Counted from the first letter of the stretch, positions 42,008-51,901 are shown. The stretch is DNA of 64,000 nucleotides from Tardiphaga sp. (GCA_030147505.1 JASBVG010000025.1:62001-126000), one strand, 5' to 3'. The notes: a model not told the origin generated them from the letters alone. Translations and numbers: made by a program.

Positions 42008-43114
42008 TTAGAACGACAGGGCGGAAACGACGCGCACTTTTTGCGCAGGATCGAGCTTTTGGACACCGAGCGTAACCACCTTGGCGCCGTCATCGACACC
42101 GCCGGTGATGATCACATCAGTGCTTTCATAGGTTTTCACCTTCACCGACCGCAGCGTGATCTCGCCGGCGTCATTGACGGTGTAGAGTGAGGACTGGTTA
42201 CCTTGGCTAAACAGCGCCGAGAGCGGCACGCGGGCGATGCGCTCGGTCTTCGGATCGGAAAGCGTCAACGTCGCAGTCATGCCGAGAGCGACCTTGTCGT
42301 CGGCATCGGGCAGCGAGAATTTGGCAAGATAAGTGCGCGTTGCAGCGTCCGCATTCGGGGCTATCTCACGCAGCTTGGCCTGATACATCTTGCTTGGCTC
42401 CGACCACAGGCTGACGCTGGCGCTGCCATCCTTGGCGCGGCCGATCAGTGTTTCCGGGATCGCGACCACAGCCTCCTTTTCGGCGAAGCGCGCGACGCGG
42501 ATTGCGGCCTGACCGGCAGCAACCACTTGGCCGGGATCGATCAGCGTGGCAGTGACGACACCTGCGGTGTCGGCAACGAGGGTCGCGTAGGACAGGCTGT
42601 TCTTCGTAAGTTCGACCTGGCGCTCGGCCCGGTTGAGGCGCGCGCGTGCTTCGTCGCCGGAGGCCTTCGCCTGATCGAGCTGCGCCTGGGTTGCCCAGCC
42701 CTTGCTCTTCAGTTCATTGGCGCGTCCCTCGGCGGCGCTGGCCTGAGCCAGCACGCCCGTGGCGGCGCTGAGCTCGGCGGCCGCCTGCTCGGCCTGGAGT
42801 TTCAGATCGACCTCATCCAGCGTGCCCAAGGCTTGGCCGACCTGCACGGTTTGGCCAACCTCGACCAGACGCTTGGCGACCTTGCCGGCAACCCGGAAAC
42901 CGATGTCGGTTTCAATACGCGGCCGGATGGTACCGACGAAACTGCGCGAAGGCGATTCCGGCTGATACTGAACAGTGGTGACCAAAACCGGCCGGGACGG
43001 CTTCGACTCCGCCTCAGCCTTCTTCCCGCAACCAGCCAAACCGACGGCCGGGATCAGCAACAAAGCAGCGATGGCGGGCTTGCGGATGGTGGCGAATAGG
43101 AAACCGCGGGACAT
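42008..43114 (-). CDS. RND efflux periplasmic adaptor (lipoprotein)
   Basis: A 368-residue membrane-fusion protein. A signal peptide ends at the lipobox VGLAGC (Cys at about residue 29), followed by the biotinyl-lipoyl-like strand RIETDIGFRVAGKVAKRLVE and the coiled-coil hairpin (KLQAEQAAAELSAATGVLAQ, then AEGRANELKSKGWATQAQLD). GAAGGAAG precedes the ATG at 43114; the longer frame would include the operator. It links the permease to an outer-membrane channel. First gene of the mfp-rnd-tetR operon. Confidence 0.88.
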   Translation of the reverse strand: MSRGFLFATIRKPAIAALLLIPAVGLAGCGKKAEAESKPSRPVLVTTVQYQPESPSRSFVGTIRPRIETDIGFRVAGKVAKRLVEVGQTVQVGQALGTLDEVDLKLQAEQAAAELSAATGVLAQASAAEGRANELKSKGWATQAQLDQAKASGDEARARLNRAERQVELTKNSLSYATLVADTAGVVTATLIDPGQVVAAGQAAIRVARFAEKEAVVAIPETLIGRAKDGSASVSLWSEPSKMYQAKLREIAPNADAATRTYLAKFSLPDADDKVALGMTATLTLSDPKTERIARVPLSALFSQGNQSSLYTVNDAGEITLRSVKVKTYESTDVIITGGVDDGAKVVTLGVQKLDPAQKVRVVSALSF

Positions 43115-43142
43115 GGTCGTACTTCCTTCATGAGGTTGGCGA

Positions 43143-43183
43143 AGATTAATCCTGACCACTGACGATTGTCAATATTCGTCAGT
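43143..43183 (-). promoter_or_regulatory. Promoter and TetR operator of the RND operon
   Basis: The perfect inverted repeat ACTGACGA / TCGTCAGT (43158-43165 and 43176-43183) encloses the smaller palindrome ATTG-T-CAAT, a typical TetR operator. On the minus strand it overlaps TTGACA (43172-43167). TAATCT (43148-43143) lies 18 bases on as the -10. The adaptor start is about 30 bases further. Repressor identity is inferred from the operon's own TetR gene. Confidence 0.72.
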
Positions 43184-43226
43184 AATCACGAATCCGCCAT
43201 CATTTCTGAAGGATCGCGCAATGAAA

Positions 43227-43254
43227 AAGCGCCGGAGCGGATGCTCCGGCGCTT
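43227..43254 (-). terminator. Rho-independent terminator after the MFS gene
   Basis: The 12-bp perfect stem AAGCGCCGGAGC / GCTCCGGCGCTT with a GGAT loop is followed on the minus strand by TTTTT. It ends the MFS gene (stop at 43284) ahead of the RND promoter. Confidence 0.88.
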
Positions 43255-43283
43255 AGCGCTACGTACTGGCGATGTAATGCCGA

Positions 43284-44630
43284 CTATTTGCCCGGCTGCG
43301 GCGCCTTGCTGGCGGAGAATTCAGTGGCTGTGCCGTGATTACCCGCGAGCACAAGAATGCCCGCGATCAATGGCATCACCGCCAGCACCAGAAGGCCGGT
43401 CGAAGCGCTGCCGGTGGCTTCCTTGACCCAGCCGATCAGATACGGCCCGCCGAACCCGGCGAGATTGCCGATCGAGTTGATCATGGCGATGGCGCCGGCG
43501 GCTGCGGTGCCGCTGAGCCAGGCGGTGGGCAGAGTCCAAAAAAGTGCGAAAGTGCAAAACACACCGACGGCAGCCACGGTGAGCGCGACCATGGTCACCG
43601 TGGGATTGCTGACGACGCCGGACACGGCCAGCGACACGGCGATGAGCAGAAGCGGCAGCCCGACATGCCAGACGCGTTCGCGTGTCCGGTCCGAGTGCCG
43701 GGCCCACAGGATCATGGCGATGGAGCCGAACGCATAGGGGATCGCGGTGACGAAGCCGGTCTGCGTATTGGTCAGACCGAACGCCTTGACGATCTGCGGC
43801 AGCCAGAACTGCATGCCATAGAGCGCGGCAACGAAGCCGAAATAGATCACGCTAAGCATCAGAACCTTTGGCGAGGCCAGCGCCTGCCCCAGCGACATGC
43901 CGTGCGCGCTTTCCTTCACGGTGCGCTCGCTTTCGAGCCTGTCGGCGAGCCACATCTTCTGATCCGGCGTCAGCCAGTCGGCTTTCGACGGCTTATCGGT
44001 GAGGTAGAACCAGGTGACGATACCGAGCACGACCGAGGGAATGCCCTCGATGATGAACAGCCACTGCCAGCCCTTCAGACCCATCATGCCGTCGAGCCCG
44101 AGCAGCATGCCGGAAATCGGCGCACCGATAACAGTGGACACCGGCACGGCGATGGCGAAAGCCGCGAGGAAGCGCGCACGATATGCAGCCGGATACCAGT
44201 AGGTCAGATACAGGATGATGCCGGGAAAGAAGCCGGCTTCCGCGACGCCGAGCAGGAAGCGCAGCACATAGAAGCTGGTCGATCCGCTGACGATGGCCAT
44301 CAGCGCCGAGATCACGCCCCAGCTCACCATGATGCGCGCGATCCAGCGGCTGGCGCCGAACTTTTCCAGCGCGATGTTGCTGGGAACTTCGAAGATGAAA
44401 TAGCCGATGAAGAAGATTCCGGCGCCCCAGGCGAACACCGTGGGCGAGAAATTCAGATCGGCGTTCATGGTCAGCGCCGCAAAGCCGAGATTGACGCGGT
44501 CGAGATAGGCGAGGAAGTAAGCCAGGATCAGAAACGGGATCAGCCGCCAGGAAATGGCACGGATCGTCGACGTTTCGAGATCGGTCTTCGCGCTCTGCTC
44601 CGCGCGCGTACCGACGGTGGCCTGGCTCAT
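43284..44630 (-). CDS. MFS transporter, ACS / phthalate permease family
   Basis: A 448-residue transporter with 12 predicted membrane helices. It has the ACS-family start YFLAYLDRVNLGFAALTMNA, the helix-2/3 loop NIALEKFGASRWIARIM (Arg/Asp-type motif A variant) and RFLLGVAEAGFFPGIILYLT. Members import carboxylates such as phthalates, tartrate or glucarate using a proton. The substrate here is unknown. GGGAGC precedes the ATG at 44630. It ends at its own terminator. Confidence 0.85.
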   Translation of the reverse strand: MSQATVGTRAEQSAKTDLETSTIRAISWRLIPFLILAYFLAYLDRVNLGFAALTMNADLNFSPTVFAWGAGIFFIGYFIFEVPSNIALEKFGASRWIARIMVSWGVISALMAIVSGSTSFYVLRFLLGVAEAGFFPGIILYLTYWYPAAYRARFLAAFAIAVPVSTVIGAPISGMLLGLDGMMGLKGWQWLFIIEGIPSVVLGIVTWFYLTDKPSKADWLTPDQKMWLADRLESERTVKESAHGMSLGQALASPKVLMLSVIYFGFVAALYGMQFWLPQIVKAFGLTNTQTGFVTAIPYAFGSIAMILWARHSDRTRERVWHVGLPLLLIAVSLAVSGVVSNPTVTMVALTVAAVGVFCTFALFWTLPTAWLSGTAAAGAIAMINSIGNLAGFGGPYLIGWVKEATGSASTGLLVLAVMPLIAGILVLAGNHGTATEFSASKAPQPGK

Positions 44631-44762
44631 TTTGTTCGCTCCCGTAAGCTTCTTTTGCGCAACCGAACGGCTGCGACTTGGCCGGGGTTTAGCGAAACTG
44701 CGGGGGTGCGGCAATATGTCAACCGGAGGCGTCCGGTAGAACGCAACGAAAGGCGCTCAGGC

Positions 44763-46010
44763 TCAGCCGTAGCGCCGATTGGCTTCGATGGTGAGGCCCT
44801 TGCCGACCGCACCAAACGTGTCGCCATCGATGGCGCGCGCCGCCGGCAGCGCACCGAGGATCGCTTTCCGGACATGGGCGAGCTGCACCGAGCCGCCGGT
44901 GAGGAAAACCGCGTCGATAGCCTCAGGCTTCAACCCCGCCTGCGAAAGACAAATGGCGATACGAGCGTGGATGCGGTCGGCCAGCGCCTGGGTGTGACTC
45001 ACAAGTTCCTTGCGCGCCATCCCGGCCGTCAGGCCCGACTCCAGCCAGTCCAGCGCAATGCTCGACTTCGGCTTGTCGGACAGACCGATCTTGGCCCCCT
45101 CCACCTCCATCGCCAGCGTATGGCCGCGCTGCTCCTCGAGTACGCGCACCAGACGACCAAGCAATTCGGGCTGCTGCGCCTCATAGCGTACCTGCCTGAT
45201 CTCGTTGATGACCCTGGAGTCGTACATCCGGTTGATGCTCGACCAGGTCGCAAGATCGTGGAAATAGCCTGACGGCACATCGAGCCCGGCGCGCTTCATC
45301 GCCGAGCGATAGCCCAGCAACGGCATCACCACACCGAGGCTCAGATGGCGATCGAAATCGGTGCCTCCGATCCGGACGCCGTCATTGGCCAGGATATCGT
45401 CCTTGCGCTCCGTGTGCCGATGCCGCTCCGGCGACAGACGCACGATGGAGAAATCGGACGTGCCGCCGCCGATATCGGCGATCAGCGCGATCTCTTCCGA
45501 ATTGATATGGCGTTCGTAGTCGAGCGCAGCGGCGATCGGCTCGAACTGGAACGAGACATCGGTGAAGCCGATATCCTTCGCGATGCCGAGCAGCACATCC
45601 TCCGCCTTGCGGTCGCCGGCGGGATTGTCATCGACGAAGAAGACGGGACGTCCGTGCACGACCTTGCGCAACTCCTGCCCTGTCGCAGCCTCCGCACGGC
45701 GCTTCACCGCGCCGACATAGTTGCCAATGACATTGCGAAACCCGATCCGCTCGCGGCCGACACGCGTCGTCTCGTCGATCAGGGAGGTGCCGAGCACCGA
45801 TTTCAGGCTGCGCATCAGGCGTCCCGGGACACCTTCCACATAGGCTTCCATCGCCTTGCGTCCAATGAAGGCGCCGGTATCGACCTTGTAGAAGATGGCA
45901 CTCGGAATCGTGACATGCGCATCTTCCAGCGCGGCGAGCACCGGGACGTCATTCTTGATGGTGCCGAGCGTCGTGTTCGACGTTCCAAAATCCAGACCGC
46001 AAATCGACAT
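44763..46010 (-). CDS. Hsp70-family protein, YegD-like
   Basis: A 415-residue protein with an Hsp70/actin-type ATPase domain only. Phosphate-1 motif GLDFGTSNTTLG is at residues 5-16, phosphate-2 ALIADIGGGTSDFSIV is mid-protein, and the adenosine motif VFLTGGSVQL is near the end. It lacks the peptide-binding domain of DnaK, matching YegD of E. coli, whose role is unclear. It is divergent from tex with 247 bases for two promoters. Confidence 0.86.
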   Translation of the reverse strand: MSICGLDFGTSNTTLGTIKNDVPVLAALEDAHVTIPSAIFYKVDTGAFIGRKAMEAYVEGVPGRLMRSLKSVLGTSLIDETTRVGRERIGFRNVIGNYVGAVKRRAEAATGQELRKVVHGRPVFFVDDNPAGDRKAEDVLLGIAKDIGFTDVSFQFEPIAAALDYERHINSEEIALIADIGGGTSDFSIVRLSPERHRHTERKDDILANDGVRIGGTDFDRHLSLGVVMPLLGYRSAMKRAGLDVPSGYFHDLATWSSINRMYDSRVINEIRQVRYEAQQPELLGRLVRVLEEQRGHTLAMEVEGAKIGLSDKPKSSIALDWLESGLTAGMARKELVSHTQALADRIHARIAICLSQAGLKPEAIDAVFLTGGSVQLAHVRKAILGALPAARAIDGDTFGAVGKGLTIEANRRYG

Positions 46011-46257
46011 GACCGCTCCAAAAGGACGGTCCGTCTACACAGATCGCGCGGTTCGATCCAGCACTATATTTTTGCACAGCCGCATAGCTGCAGCGCGCGC
46101 AATCATCCGGAAATCCGGAAGCGTTTTCAAAGCGGAACGGGCGATCCACAGAACAATCTGTCGCCGCGATCAGGGTTGATGAATCGCTGAAGGCCGGTCC
46201 ATAAGCGGATTAAGACGGCGGGATGACCGCCATGGAATTTCGAAGGAATACGCAGGC

Positions 46258-48597
46258 GTGACGAACATCAATCTGAAGATCGCTGAAGAACTTGGCGTGC
46301 GCGAACAGCAGGTCGCGGCGACGGTGGAACTGCTCAATGGCGGCGCCACCGTGCCGTTCGTTGCGCGCTATCGCAAGGAAATCACTGGCGGTCTCGACGA
46401 CGCGCAGCTGCGCACGCTGGAAGAACGCCTGACCTATCTGCGCGAGCTGGAAGATCGCCGCGCCGTGATCCTCGAGTCGGTGCGCGAACAGGGCAAGCTC
46501 GACGCTGCGCTCGAACTGGCGATCAAGACCGCCGACACCAAGGGGCGTCTCGAAGACATCTATCTGCCGTTCAAGCCGAAGCGCCGCACCAAGGCGGAGA
46601 TCGCCAAGGAAGCCGGCTTGACGCCGCTGGCGGACATCCTGCTCGCCGAGCCGCAGAACGATCCGAAGGTCATGGCCGAGTCCTATGTCAGCGCCGACAA
46701 ACAGGTCGCCGACGTCACCGCGGCGCTGGACGGCGCGCGCGCAATCCTCGTCGAACGTTTCGCGGAAGACGCAGACCTGATCGGCGCGCTGCGCGAGCAG
46801 ATGTGGTCAAACGGCCTGATGGCTTCGAAGGTCCGCGAAGGCAAGAAAGCCGAGGGCGAGAAGTTCAAGGACTACTTTGAATTCTCGGAACCGCTGCACA
46901 AGCTGCCGTCGCATCGCGTGTTGGCCCTGTTCCGCGGCGAGAAGGAAGAAGTGCTCGATCTCGCCATGCAGCCCGAGCCGGTGCCGGCGACGCCCGTGCC
47001 CTCCACCACGCCAAGCTCGTATGAACTCAAGATCATGCAGCGCGTCGGTGTGTCCGACAAAGGCCGCCCCGGCGACAAGTGGCTGACCGACACCGTGCGC
47101 TGGGCCTGGCGCACAAAGATCCAGGTGCATCTCAATATCGATCTGCGCATGCGGCTGTGGACCGCAGCGGAAGAAGAAGGCGTCCGCGTGTTCGCCTCCA
47201 ATCTGCGGGACCTGTTACTCGCGGCTCCTGCCGGTGCACGTGTCACCATGGGCCTGGACCCCGGTTTCCGCTCGGGCGTCAAGACCGCGATCATCGATGC
47301 CACCGGCAAGGTGGTGGCGACGACAACGATCTATCCGCACGAGCCGCAGCGTCAGTGGGACGCCGCGCTCGCAACTCTCGGCAAGCTCGCCGTGCAGCAC
47401 AAGGTCGAGCTGATCGCCATCGGCAACGGCACCGCCTCGCGCGAGACCGACAAGCTGGCGAGCGATCTGCTCAAGCTGCTGCCGGATCTGAAGATGACCA
47501 AGATCGTGGTGTCGGAAGCCGGCGCATCGGTTTACTCGGCTTCGGCCTTCGCTTCAGAAGAACTCCCGGAACTCGACGTCACGCTGCGCGGCGCCGTCTC
47601 CATCGCACGCCGCCTGCAGGACCCGCTGGCCGAGCTGGTGAAGATCGATCCGAAGGCGATCGGCGTCGGCCAGTATCAGCATGACCTTGGTGAATCCAAA
47701 CTTGCGCGTTCGCTCGATGCCGTGGTGGAAGACTGCGTGAACGGTGTCGGCGTCGATCTTAACACCGCTTCGGCCCCCCTGCTGGCCCGCGTGTCAGGCA
47801 TCGGCACCGGCCTCGCCCAGAGCATCGTGCAGCATCGCGACGCCAACGGTCCGTTCAAGTCGCGCAAGGCGCTGAAGGACGTGCCGCGGCTCGGTCCGAA
47901 GGCATTCGAGCAGTGCGCCGGCTTCCTGCGCATCAATGACGGCGAAGACCCGCTCGACAAATCCGGCGTGCATCCGGAAGCCTATCCGCTGGTACGCAAG
48001 ATCATCGAAGCCACCAAGAGCGACATCCATGCGCTGATCGGTAATGCTGACGTGCTGCGCAAGGTGCAGCCGAAGAGCTTTGTCGACGACACCTTCGGCC
48101 TGCCGACCGTGACCGACATTCTGAAGGAACTCGAGAAGCCGGGCCGCGATCCGCGTCCCGCCTTCAAGGCGGCGGTGTTCATGGAAGGCGTCGAGAAGGT
48201 CTCGGACCTCAAGCCCGGCATGATCCTGGAAGGCACCGTCACCAATGTCGCCGCCTTCGGCGCCTTCGTCGATGTCGGCGTGCATCAGGACGGGTTGATC
48301 CACATCTCGGCCATGTCCAAGACCTTCATCAAGGACCCGCGCGAGGTGGTGAAGCCCGGCGACATCGTCAAGGTGAAGGTGCTGGAGGTCGAGGTCGACC
48401 GCAAGCGCATCGCGCTGTCGCTGCGCATGGACGATCCGGTCGGCGCCAAGGCCGATCGTCCGAAAGCCGATCGCGGCCCGCGCTTCAGCGAACGCAACAT
48501 GACCTCGCGGGCGCCGGGCAAGCCCGAGGCAGGCGGCGGTGCATTTGCGGAAGCGATGCGACGGGCCGCGGAAAAGGGCAACGGCAAGGGGCGGTAA
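46258..48597 (+). CDS. tex: Tex family RNA-binding transcription accessory protein
   Basis: A 779-residue protein with Tex domain order: N-terminal helical region, YqgF-type nuclease-like domain ([20 protein letters not shown]), helix-hairpin-helix ([20 protein letters not shown]) and a C-terminal S1 domain ([20 protein letters not shown], then [10 protein letters not shown]). It starts with GTG at 46258; AAGGAA is about ten bases before. Tex binds nucleic acid and aids gene expression and stress responses. The tail is rich in Lys, Pro and Gly. Confidence 0.92.
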   Translation: MTNINLKIAEELGVREQQVAATVELLNGGATVPFVARYRKEITGGLDDAQLRTLEERLTYLRELEDRRAVILESVREQGKLDAALELAIKTADTKGRLEDIYLPFKPKRRTKAEIAKEAGLTPLADILLAEPQNDPKVMAESYVSADKQVADVTAALDGARAILVERFAEDADLIGALREQMWSNGLMASKVREGKKAEGEKFKDYFEFSEPLHKLPSHRVLALFRGEKEEVLDLAMQPEPVPATPVPSTTPSSYELKIMQRVGVSDKGRPGDKWLTDTVRWAWRTKIQVHLNIDLRMRLWTAAEEEGVRVFASNLRDLLLAAPAGARVTMGLDPGFRSGVKTAIIDATGKVVATTTIYPHEPQRQWDAALATLGKLAVQHKVELIAIGNGTASRETDKLASDLLKLLPDLKMTKIVVSEAGASVYSASAFASEELPELDVTLRGAVSIARRLQDPLAELVKIDPKAIGVGQYQHDLGESKLARSLDAVVEDCVNGVGVDLNTASAPLLARVSGIGTGLAQSIVQHRDANGPFKSRKALKDVPRLGPKAFEQCAGFLRINDGEDPLDKSGVHPEAYPLVRKIIEATKSDIHALIGNADVLRKVQPKSFVDDTFGLPTVTDILKELEKPGRDPRPAFKAAVFMEGVEKVSDLKPGMILEGTVTNVAAFGAFVDVGVHQDGLIHISAMSKTFIKDPREVVKPGDIVKVKVLEVEVDRKRIALSLRMDDPVGAKADRPKADRGPRFSERNMTSRAPGKPEAGGGAFAEAMRRAAEKGNGKGR

Positions 48598-48603
48598 TTT
48601 TCT

Positions 48604-48685
48604 CCGTCATTGCGAGGAGCGCAGCGACGAAGCAGTCCGGTCTTCGGCGAAGAACTGGATTGCTTCGCTCCGCTCGCAATGACGG
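48604..48685. repeat. CCGTCATTGCGA...TCGCAATGACGG palindromic repeat
   Basis: The outer arms CCGTCATTGCGA (48604-48615) and TCGCAATGACGG (48674-48685) are exact complements, with further complementarity inside (GCGACGAAGC and GCTTCGCTCC). This is a widely dispersed intergenic element of the family. It lies between the convergent tex and amidase genes and may form a terminator-like hairpin. Confidence 0.8.
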
Positions 48686-48688
48686 CAG

Positions 48689-49867
48689 TTAGATTTTCCC
48701 AAGCTCCACAGCCAGCGCCAGCAAATCCTCGTCGCAATTGCGCGCCGCCATGATCGACAGGCCGATCGGGCAATCGTCGAGCTTCGCCACCGGCATCGAT
48801 AGCTGCGGCGTGCCTGCATGGCCGGCAACGCAGAGCAGTTCGATAGCGCGGGCACGGAAGACGTCGAGCGTCGCATCGGGCGTGGCGCGCAGCGGTGCGA
48901 TCCCGGGGACCGTCGGCAGAACCAGAATGGCGTCGTCCGCGAGCATGGCGTTCATCCTGTCGATGACGGACTTCCGGATCGGCCTGGCTGCAGCGATCTC
49001 GGCCGGATCCACGACAGCCGCCGCGGCAAAGCGCTCCTTCACGCCCGGACCGAACGTCGGCTTTACCGCAGAAATCCATTCGCCCTGTACTGCCCACGCC
49101 TCTTCAGACTGCAGGACACGAAACGTATTGCGCCATGCATCGCGCTCACCGCCGATCACGTCGACCTCTTCGCTTGCGCCGACGAGCGCGATCAGGCGGT
49201 CCACCGACGGCTGCAGCGCGTCGCGCACTTTCCCATCCACCATCGCGAACAGATCGCGTGCAATCAACAGCTTCTTCGGCGCGCGCGGCGCGCGGACGCC
49301 ATCGAGCAGCACATTGCCGACCTTCACCATCAGCTCTGGCGACCACGCGAACCAGCCGAGCACGTCATAGCTCGGCGCCAGCGGCACCGCGTTATCGAGT
49401 GGAATACGGCCGTGGGTGGTGCGGATGCCATAGATGCCGCAATAGCTTGCGGGCAAACGCACGGAACCGCCGGTGTCCGAGCCGATCGCAAAATCAACGA
49501 GCCCGCCGGCAGTCGCCGCCGCCGAACCGCTCGACGAACCACCGGGAATCCGGCCGGGCGCGGCAGGATTCACCGGCGTGCCATAATGCGCGTTCTCGCC
49601 GTTCAGGCTCCACGCAAGCTCGTCCGTATGCGTCTTGCCGACGAGTTTGGCACCCGCTGCGAGCAAACGATCGGCAGCAGGCGTGGACTTCGTCGGCACA
49701 GGATGCGTCGCCAGCCATTGCGGATTGCCGGCAGCCGTCGGCACGCCGGCGAGATCGAACACATCCTTCAGCGCAAAAGTCAGACCTGACAACGGACCTT
49801 CCGCAGTCGGCTGCACCTCGATGCGACCATGGTCCACAAAGGCTCCAAGCGTATCGTCGATCGGCAT
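48689..49867 (-). CDS. Amidase signature family enzyme
   Basis: A 392-residue amidase with the Ser-cisSer-Lys triad: K34 in FALKDVFD, the cis-Ser at 111/112 in PGGSSSGSAA and nucleophile S135 in GSDTGGSVRLPAS. It hydrolyses an amide to acid and ammonia in the cytoplasm; the substrate is unknown. It is 25 bases after the amidohydrolase gene on the same strand and near a Bug binding protein. It is probably part of a nitrogen-compound catabolic set. Confidence 0.87.
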   Translation of the reverse strand: MPIDDTLGAFVDHGRIEVQPTAEGPLSGLTFALKDVFDLAGVPTAAGNPQWLATHPVPTKSTPAADRLLAAGAKLVGKTHTDELAWSLNGENAHYGTPVNPAAPGRIPGGSSSGSAAATAGGLVDFAIGSDTGGSVRLPASYCGIYGIRTTHGRIPLDNAVPLAPSYDVLGWFAWSPELMVKVGNVLLDGVRAPRAPKKLLIARDLFAMVDGKVRDALQPSVDRLIALVGASEEVDVIGGERDAWRNTFRVLQSEEAWAVQGEWISAVKPTFGPGVKERFAAAAVVDPAEIAAARPIRKSVIDRMNAMLADDAILVLPTVPGIAPLRATPDATLDVFRARAIELLCVAGHAGTPQLSMPVAKLDDCPIGLSIMAARNCDEDLLALAVELGKI

Positions 49868-49892
49868 TGTATTCTCCTTGCAGCAGCTTGCA

Positions 49893-51128
49893 TCACACCG
49901 GCTTCAGCAGACTCGCCGCCGGCCTGATGAATGTGCGCATCCCGTTCTTGAAGCCGAATATCGGCTGAGCAATCTCGCATACTGCCTGCGCCTTGGTCTC
50001 GCAATCCAGCACCACGAAATCGGCGGGAAGGCCAACGGCGATGCCGTACCCCTTCGCATTGAGCAGTTTTGCGGAAGCGGAGGTCACCATGTCCAGGCAA
50101 TCGGCGAGATCGTCGCTGCGGCCGATCTGCGCGACGTTGGCATAGAGATTGACCATGCGGATCAGCGACGCGTCGCCCAAGGGCGTGAAGGGATTCAACA
50201 CATTGTTGGTTGAGACGTTCGCGTTGACACCAAGCGCACGGAGCTTGTGCGCTTGGGTGACGCCGCGCGGAATGTTGTGGTCGTGATCCCGGCCGGTGAG
50301 AAACAGATCGGTTGCAGGCAGGACGGTGACCGCAACGCCGGCAACAGCAAGACGCTGCGCCGCAGCTTCGAAATCCGCGCGCGGCATGGCCGAGAGTTTG
50401 GTCGCGTGGCCAATAGCGACACGCCCGCCCCAGCCCGCCGCCTCGGCCAGCCGGCAGACTTCAGCAAAATCGGCACGCGAAGGATCAAGATCGAAGTCGA
50501 GATGGAAATCGATATCGACATCGAACTCGCGCGCCATCGCAAAGATCCTCGCGATCTGGCCATGCGTATCCCTGTCCATATAGGGCACGCCGCCGATTAC
50601 ATCCGCGCCGTCGCGCATGGCAGCGAGCATCACGTCTTCGCAACCGGGATCGTCAAGCAGGCCTTCCTGCGGAAACACGCAGAGCTCCAGATCGATCGCC
50701 CAGGCATAATCCTTCTTCAGCTGCTTCAGCGCGCGGAAACTGGTGAGGCCGATGCGCGGATCAACCTCCACATGGGTGCGCATCCGGTTGGTGCCATGAG
50801 TGATGGCCTTCTCCAGCGTCCGCGCGGCGCGCTGATAGACATCCTCCTCGGTGAAGTCGCGCTTTGCCCTGGCGACTTCTGCCACCACCTCATCCAGCGT
50901 GCCGCGCTCGCAATTGCAGCGCCCGAGCAGGCAGGATTTGTCGAGATGCAGATGGGTCTCGACAAATCCCGGAAGCACCAGCCGACCATGCAGGTTCTGA
51001 TCCGGCGCATCACCGCGGGGCAACCCGACCTCGATGGCGGCGAAGCGGCCATCCTTGATGCCGATATCGAGCGGGCCATCCGGGCGGTCCGCGATACGGG
51101 CGTTGCGTAGAATGAGGTCGAACGTCAT
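49893..51128 (-). CDS. Amidohydrolase family, cytosine-deaminase-like
   Basis: A 411-residue metal-dependent amidohydrolase. Metal ligands show in ETHLHLDKSCLLGRCN (HxH), DVDIDFHLDFD and GHATKLSAMPR, with the Asp in LPATDLFLTGRDHDHNIPRG. The arrangement resembles cytosine deaminase and AtzC-type N-alkylammelide hydrolases. It likely deaminates or hydrolyses a ring substrate with release of ammonia. The first ~55 residues and the C-terminal ~60 form the small beta-domain. It precedes the amidase in a two-gene operon. Confidence 0.86.
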   Translation of the reverse strand: MTFDLILRNARIADRPDGPLDIGIKDGRFAAIEVGLPRGDAPDQNLHGRLVLPGFVETHLHLDKSCLLGRCNCERGTLDEVVAEVARAKRDFTEEDVYQRAARTLEKAITHGTNRMRTHVEVDPRIGLTSFRALKQLKKDYAWAIDLELCVFPQEGLLDDPGCEDVMLAAMRDGADVIGGVPYMDRDTHGQIARIFAMAREFDVDIDFHLDFDLDPSRADFAEVCRLAEAAGWGGRVAIGHATKLSAMPRADFEAAAQRLAVAGVAVTVLPATDLFLTGRDHDHNIPRGVTQAHKLRALGVNANVSTNNVLNPFTPLGDASLIRMVNLYANVAQIGRSDDLADCLDMVTSASAKLLNAKGYGIAVGLPADFVVLDCETKAQAVCEIAQPIFGFKNGMRTFIRPAASLLKPV

Positions 51129-51396
51129 GGGGTCTCCTGAAGGCGTCGCGCAGCCGGCCGCTTTCGCGGCCAGAGCGGTTTAACCGAAAGCAAGAGATAC
51201 GCCAATGCGCATGCGATCACGCGATTCACTCAATCCATTGAAAAATAACACGATATCCATCAATCGGAGGCACCCGGTCGCCCATTTTTCAGGCTTCAAA
51301 CCGAAAAAGTGCATACAATTTAGGATGTCGGATGAATGCAATTCGATCCTCCCTTTGCTATGATCCAGCCAACACCCCGCTTTCAGGAGACAACCG

Positions 51397-51825
51397 ATGT
51401 CGCAATCACCTGTCCTTGCGCCCGTCACTGACGACACCGCCGGCGCCGCCGATCTGATCGAGCGCTTTCTGGTCGCATCGATGATCCCCGACCCCGAGAC
51501 CGCCGGGACATTCATGTCGGCCGATGTCGATATCACCTTCACCGGGGGCCGCAAGTTCAAGCATCCGCGCGACGCCACCGCGTTCAACGCCATGCGCTAC
51601 AAATGGGTGAAGAAGAAGATGGAGCGCACCGACGTCGCGCCCGGGAACAGCGAGACCGTCGTCTACAACACCGGCACCCTGTATGGCGAATGGCATGACG
51701 GCACCAAATTCGAAGGCAATCGCTATGTCGATCGCTTCGTGGTGCGCGGCGGCAAGATCGTGAAGATGGATGTCTGGAACGACAGCGCCGAGCGCATTCT
51801 CGTCCGCATGGATATCGAAGCCTGA
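51397..51825 (+). CDS. NTF2-like (SnoaL) family protein
   Basis: A 142-residue NTF2-fold protein: AADLIERFLVASMIPDPETA (residues ~17-36) at the start and FVVRGGKIVKMDVWNDSAER near the end are typical of SnoaL-like nuclear transport factor 2 family proteins. Catalytic residues cannot be assigned. CAGGAGACAACCG precedes the ATG. It is divergent from the amidohydrolase gene with 268 bases between. It could act on the same substrate as its neighbours (inference). Confidence 0.8.
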   Translation: MSQSPVLAPVTDDTAGAADLIERFLVASMIPDPETAGTFMSADVDITFTGGRKFKHPRDATAFNAMRYKWVKKKMERTDVAPGNSETVVYNTGTLYGEWHDGTKFEGNRYVDRFVVRGGKIVKMDVWNDSAERILVRMDIEA

Positions 51826-51831
51826 GAGGCC

Positions 51832-51899
51832 GTAGCCCGGGGACATCGGTTTCAACTATCTCGACGCCCCCGGATTACGCTCCGCTCCATCCGGGCTAC
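51832..51899. repeat. Palindromic intergenic repeat, copy 2 (GTAGCC...GGCTAC family)
   Basis: The right arm at 51868-51899 matches that of the copy at 6415-6446 except for one base (CCGCTCC versus GCGCTCC), both ending in CCATCCGGGCTAC. The left arm begins GTAGCCCGG. Here it separates the NTF2-like gene from the convergent Bug protein gene. Confidence 0.78.
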
Positions 51900-51901
51900 A
51901 A

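Noticed and set aside
43335-45272. Plus-strand open frame of 645 codons opposite the MFS and Hsp70 genes
   Set aside because: The residues are low-complexity, rich in Arg, Asp, Gly and His, with no family match, and two well-supported genes lie on the other strand.
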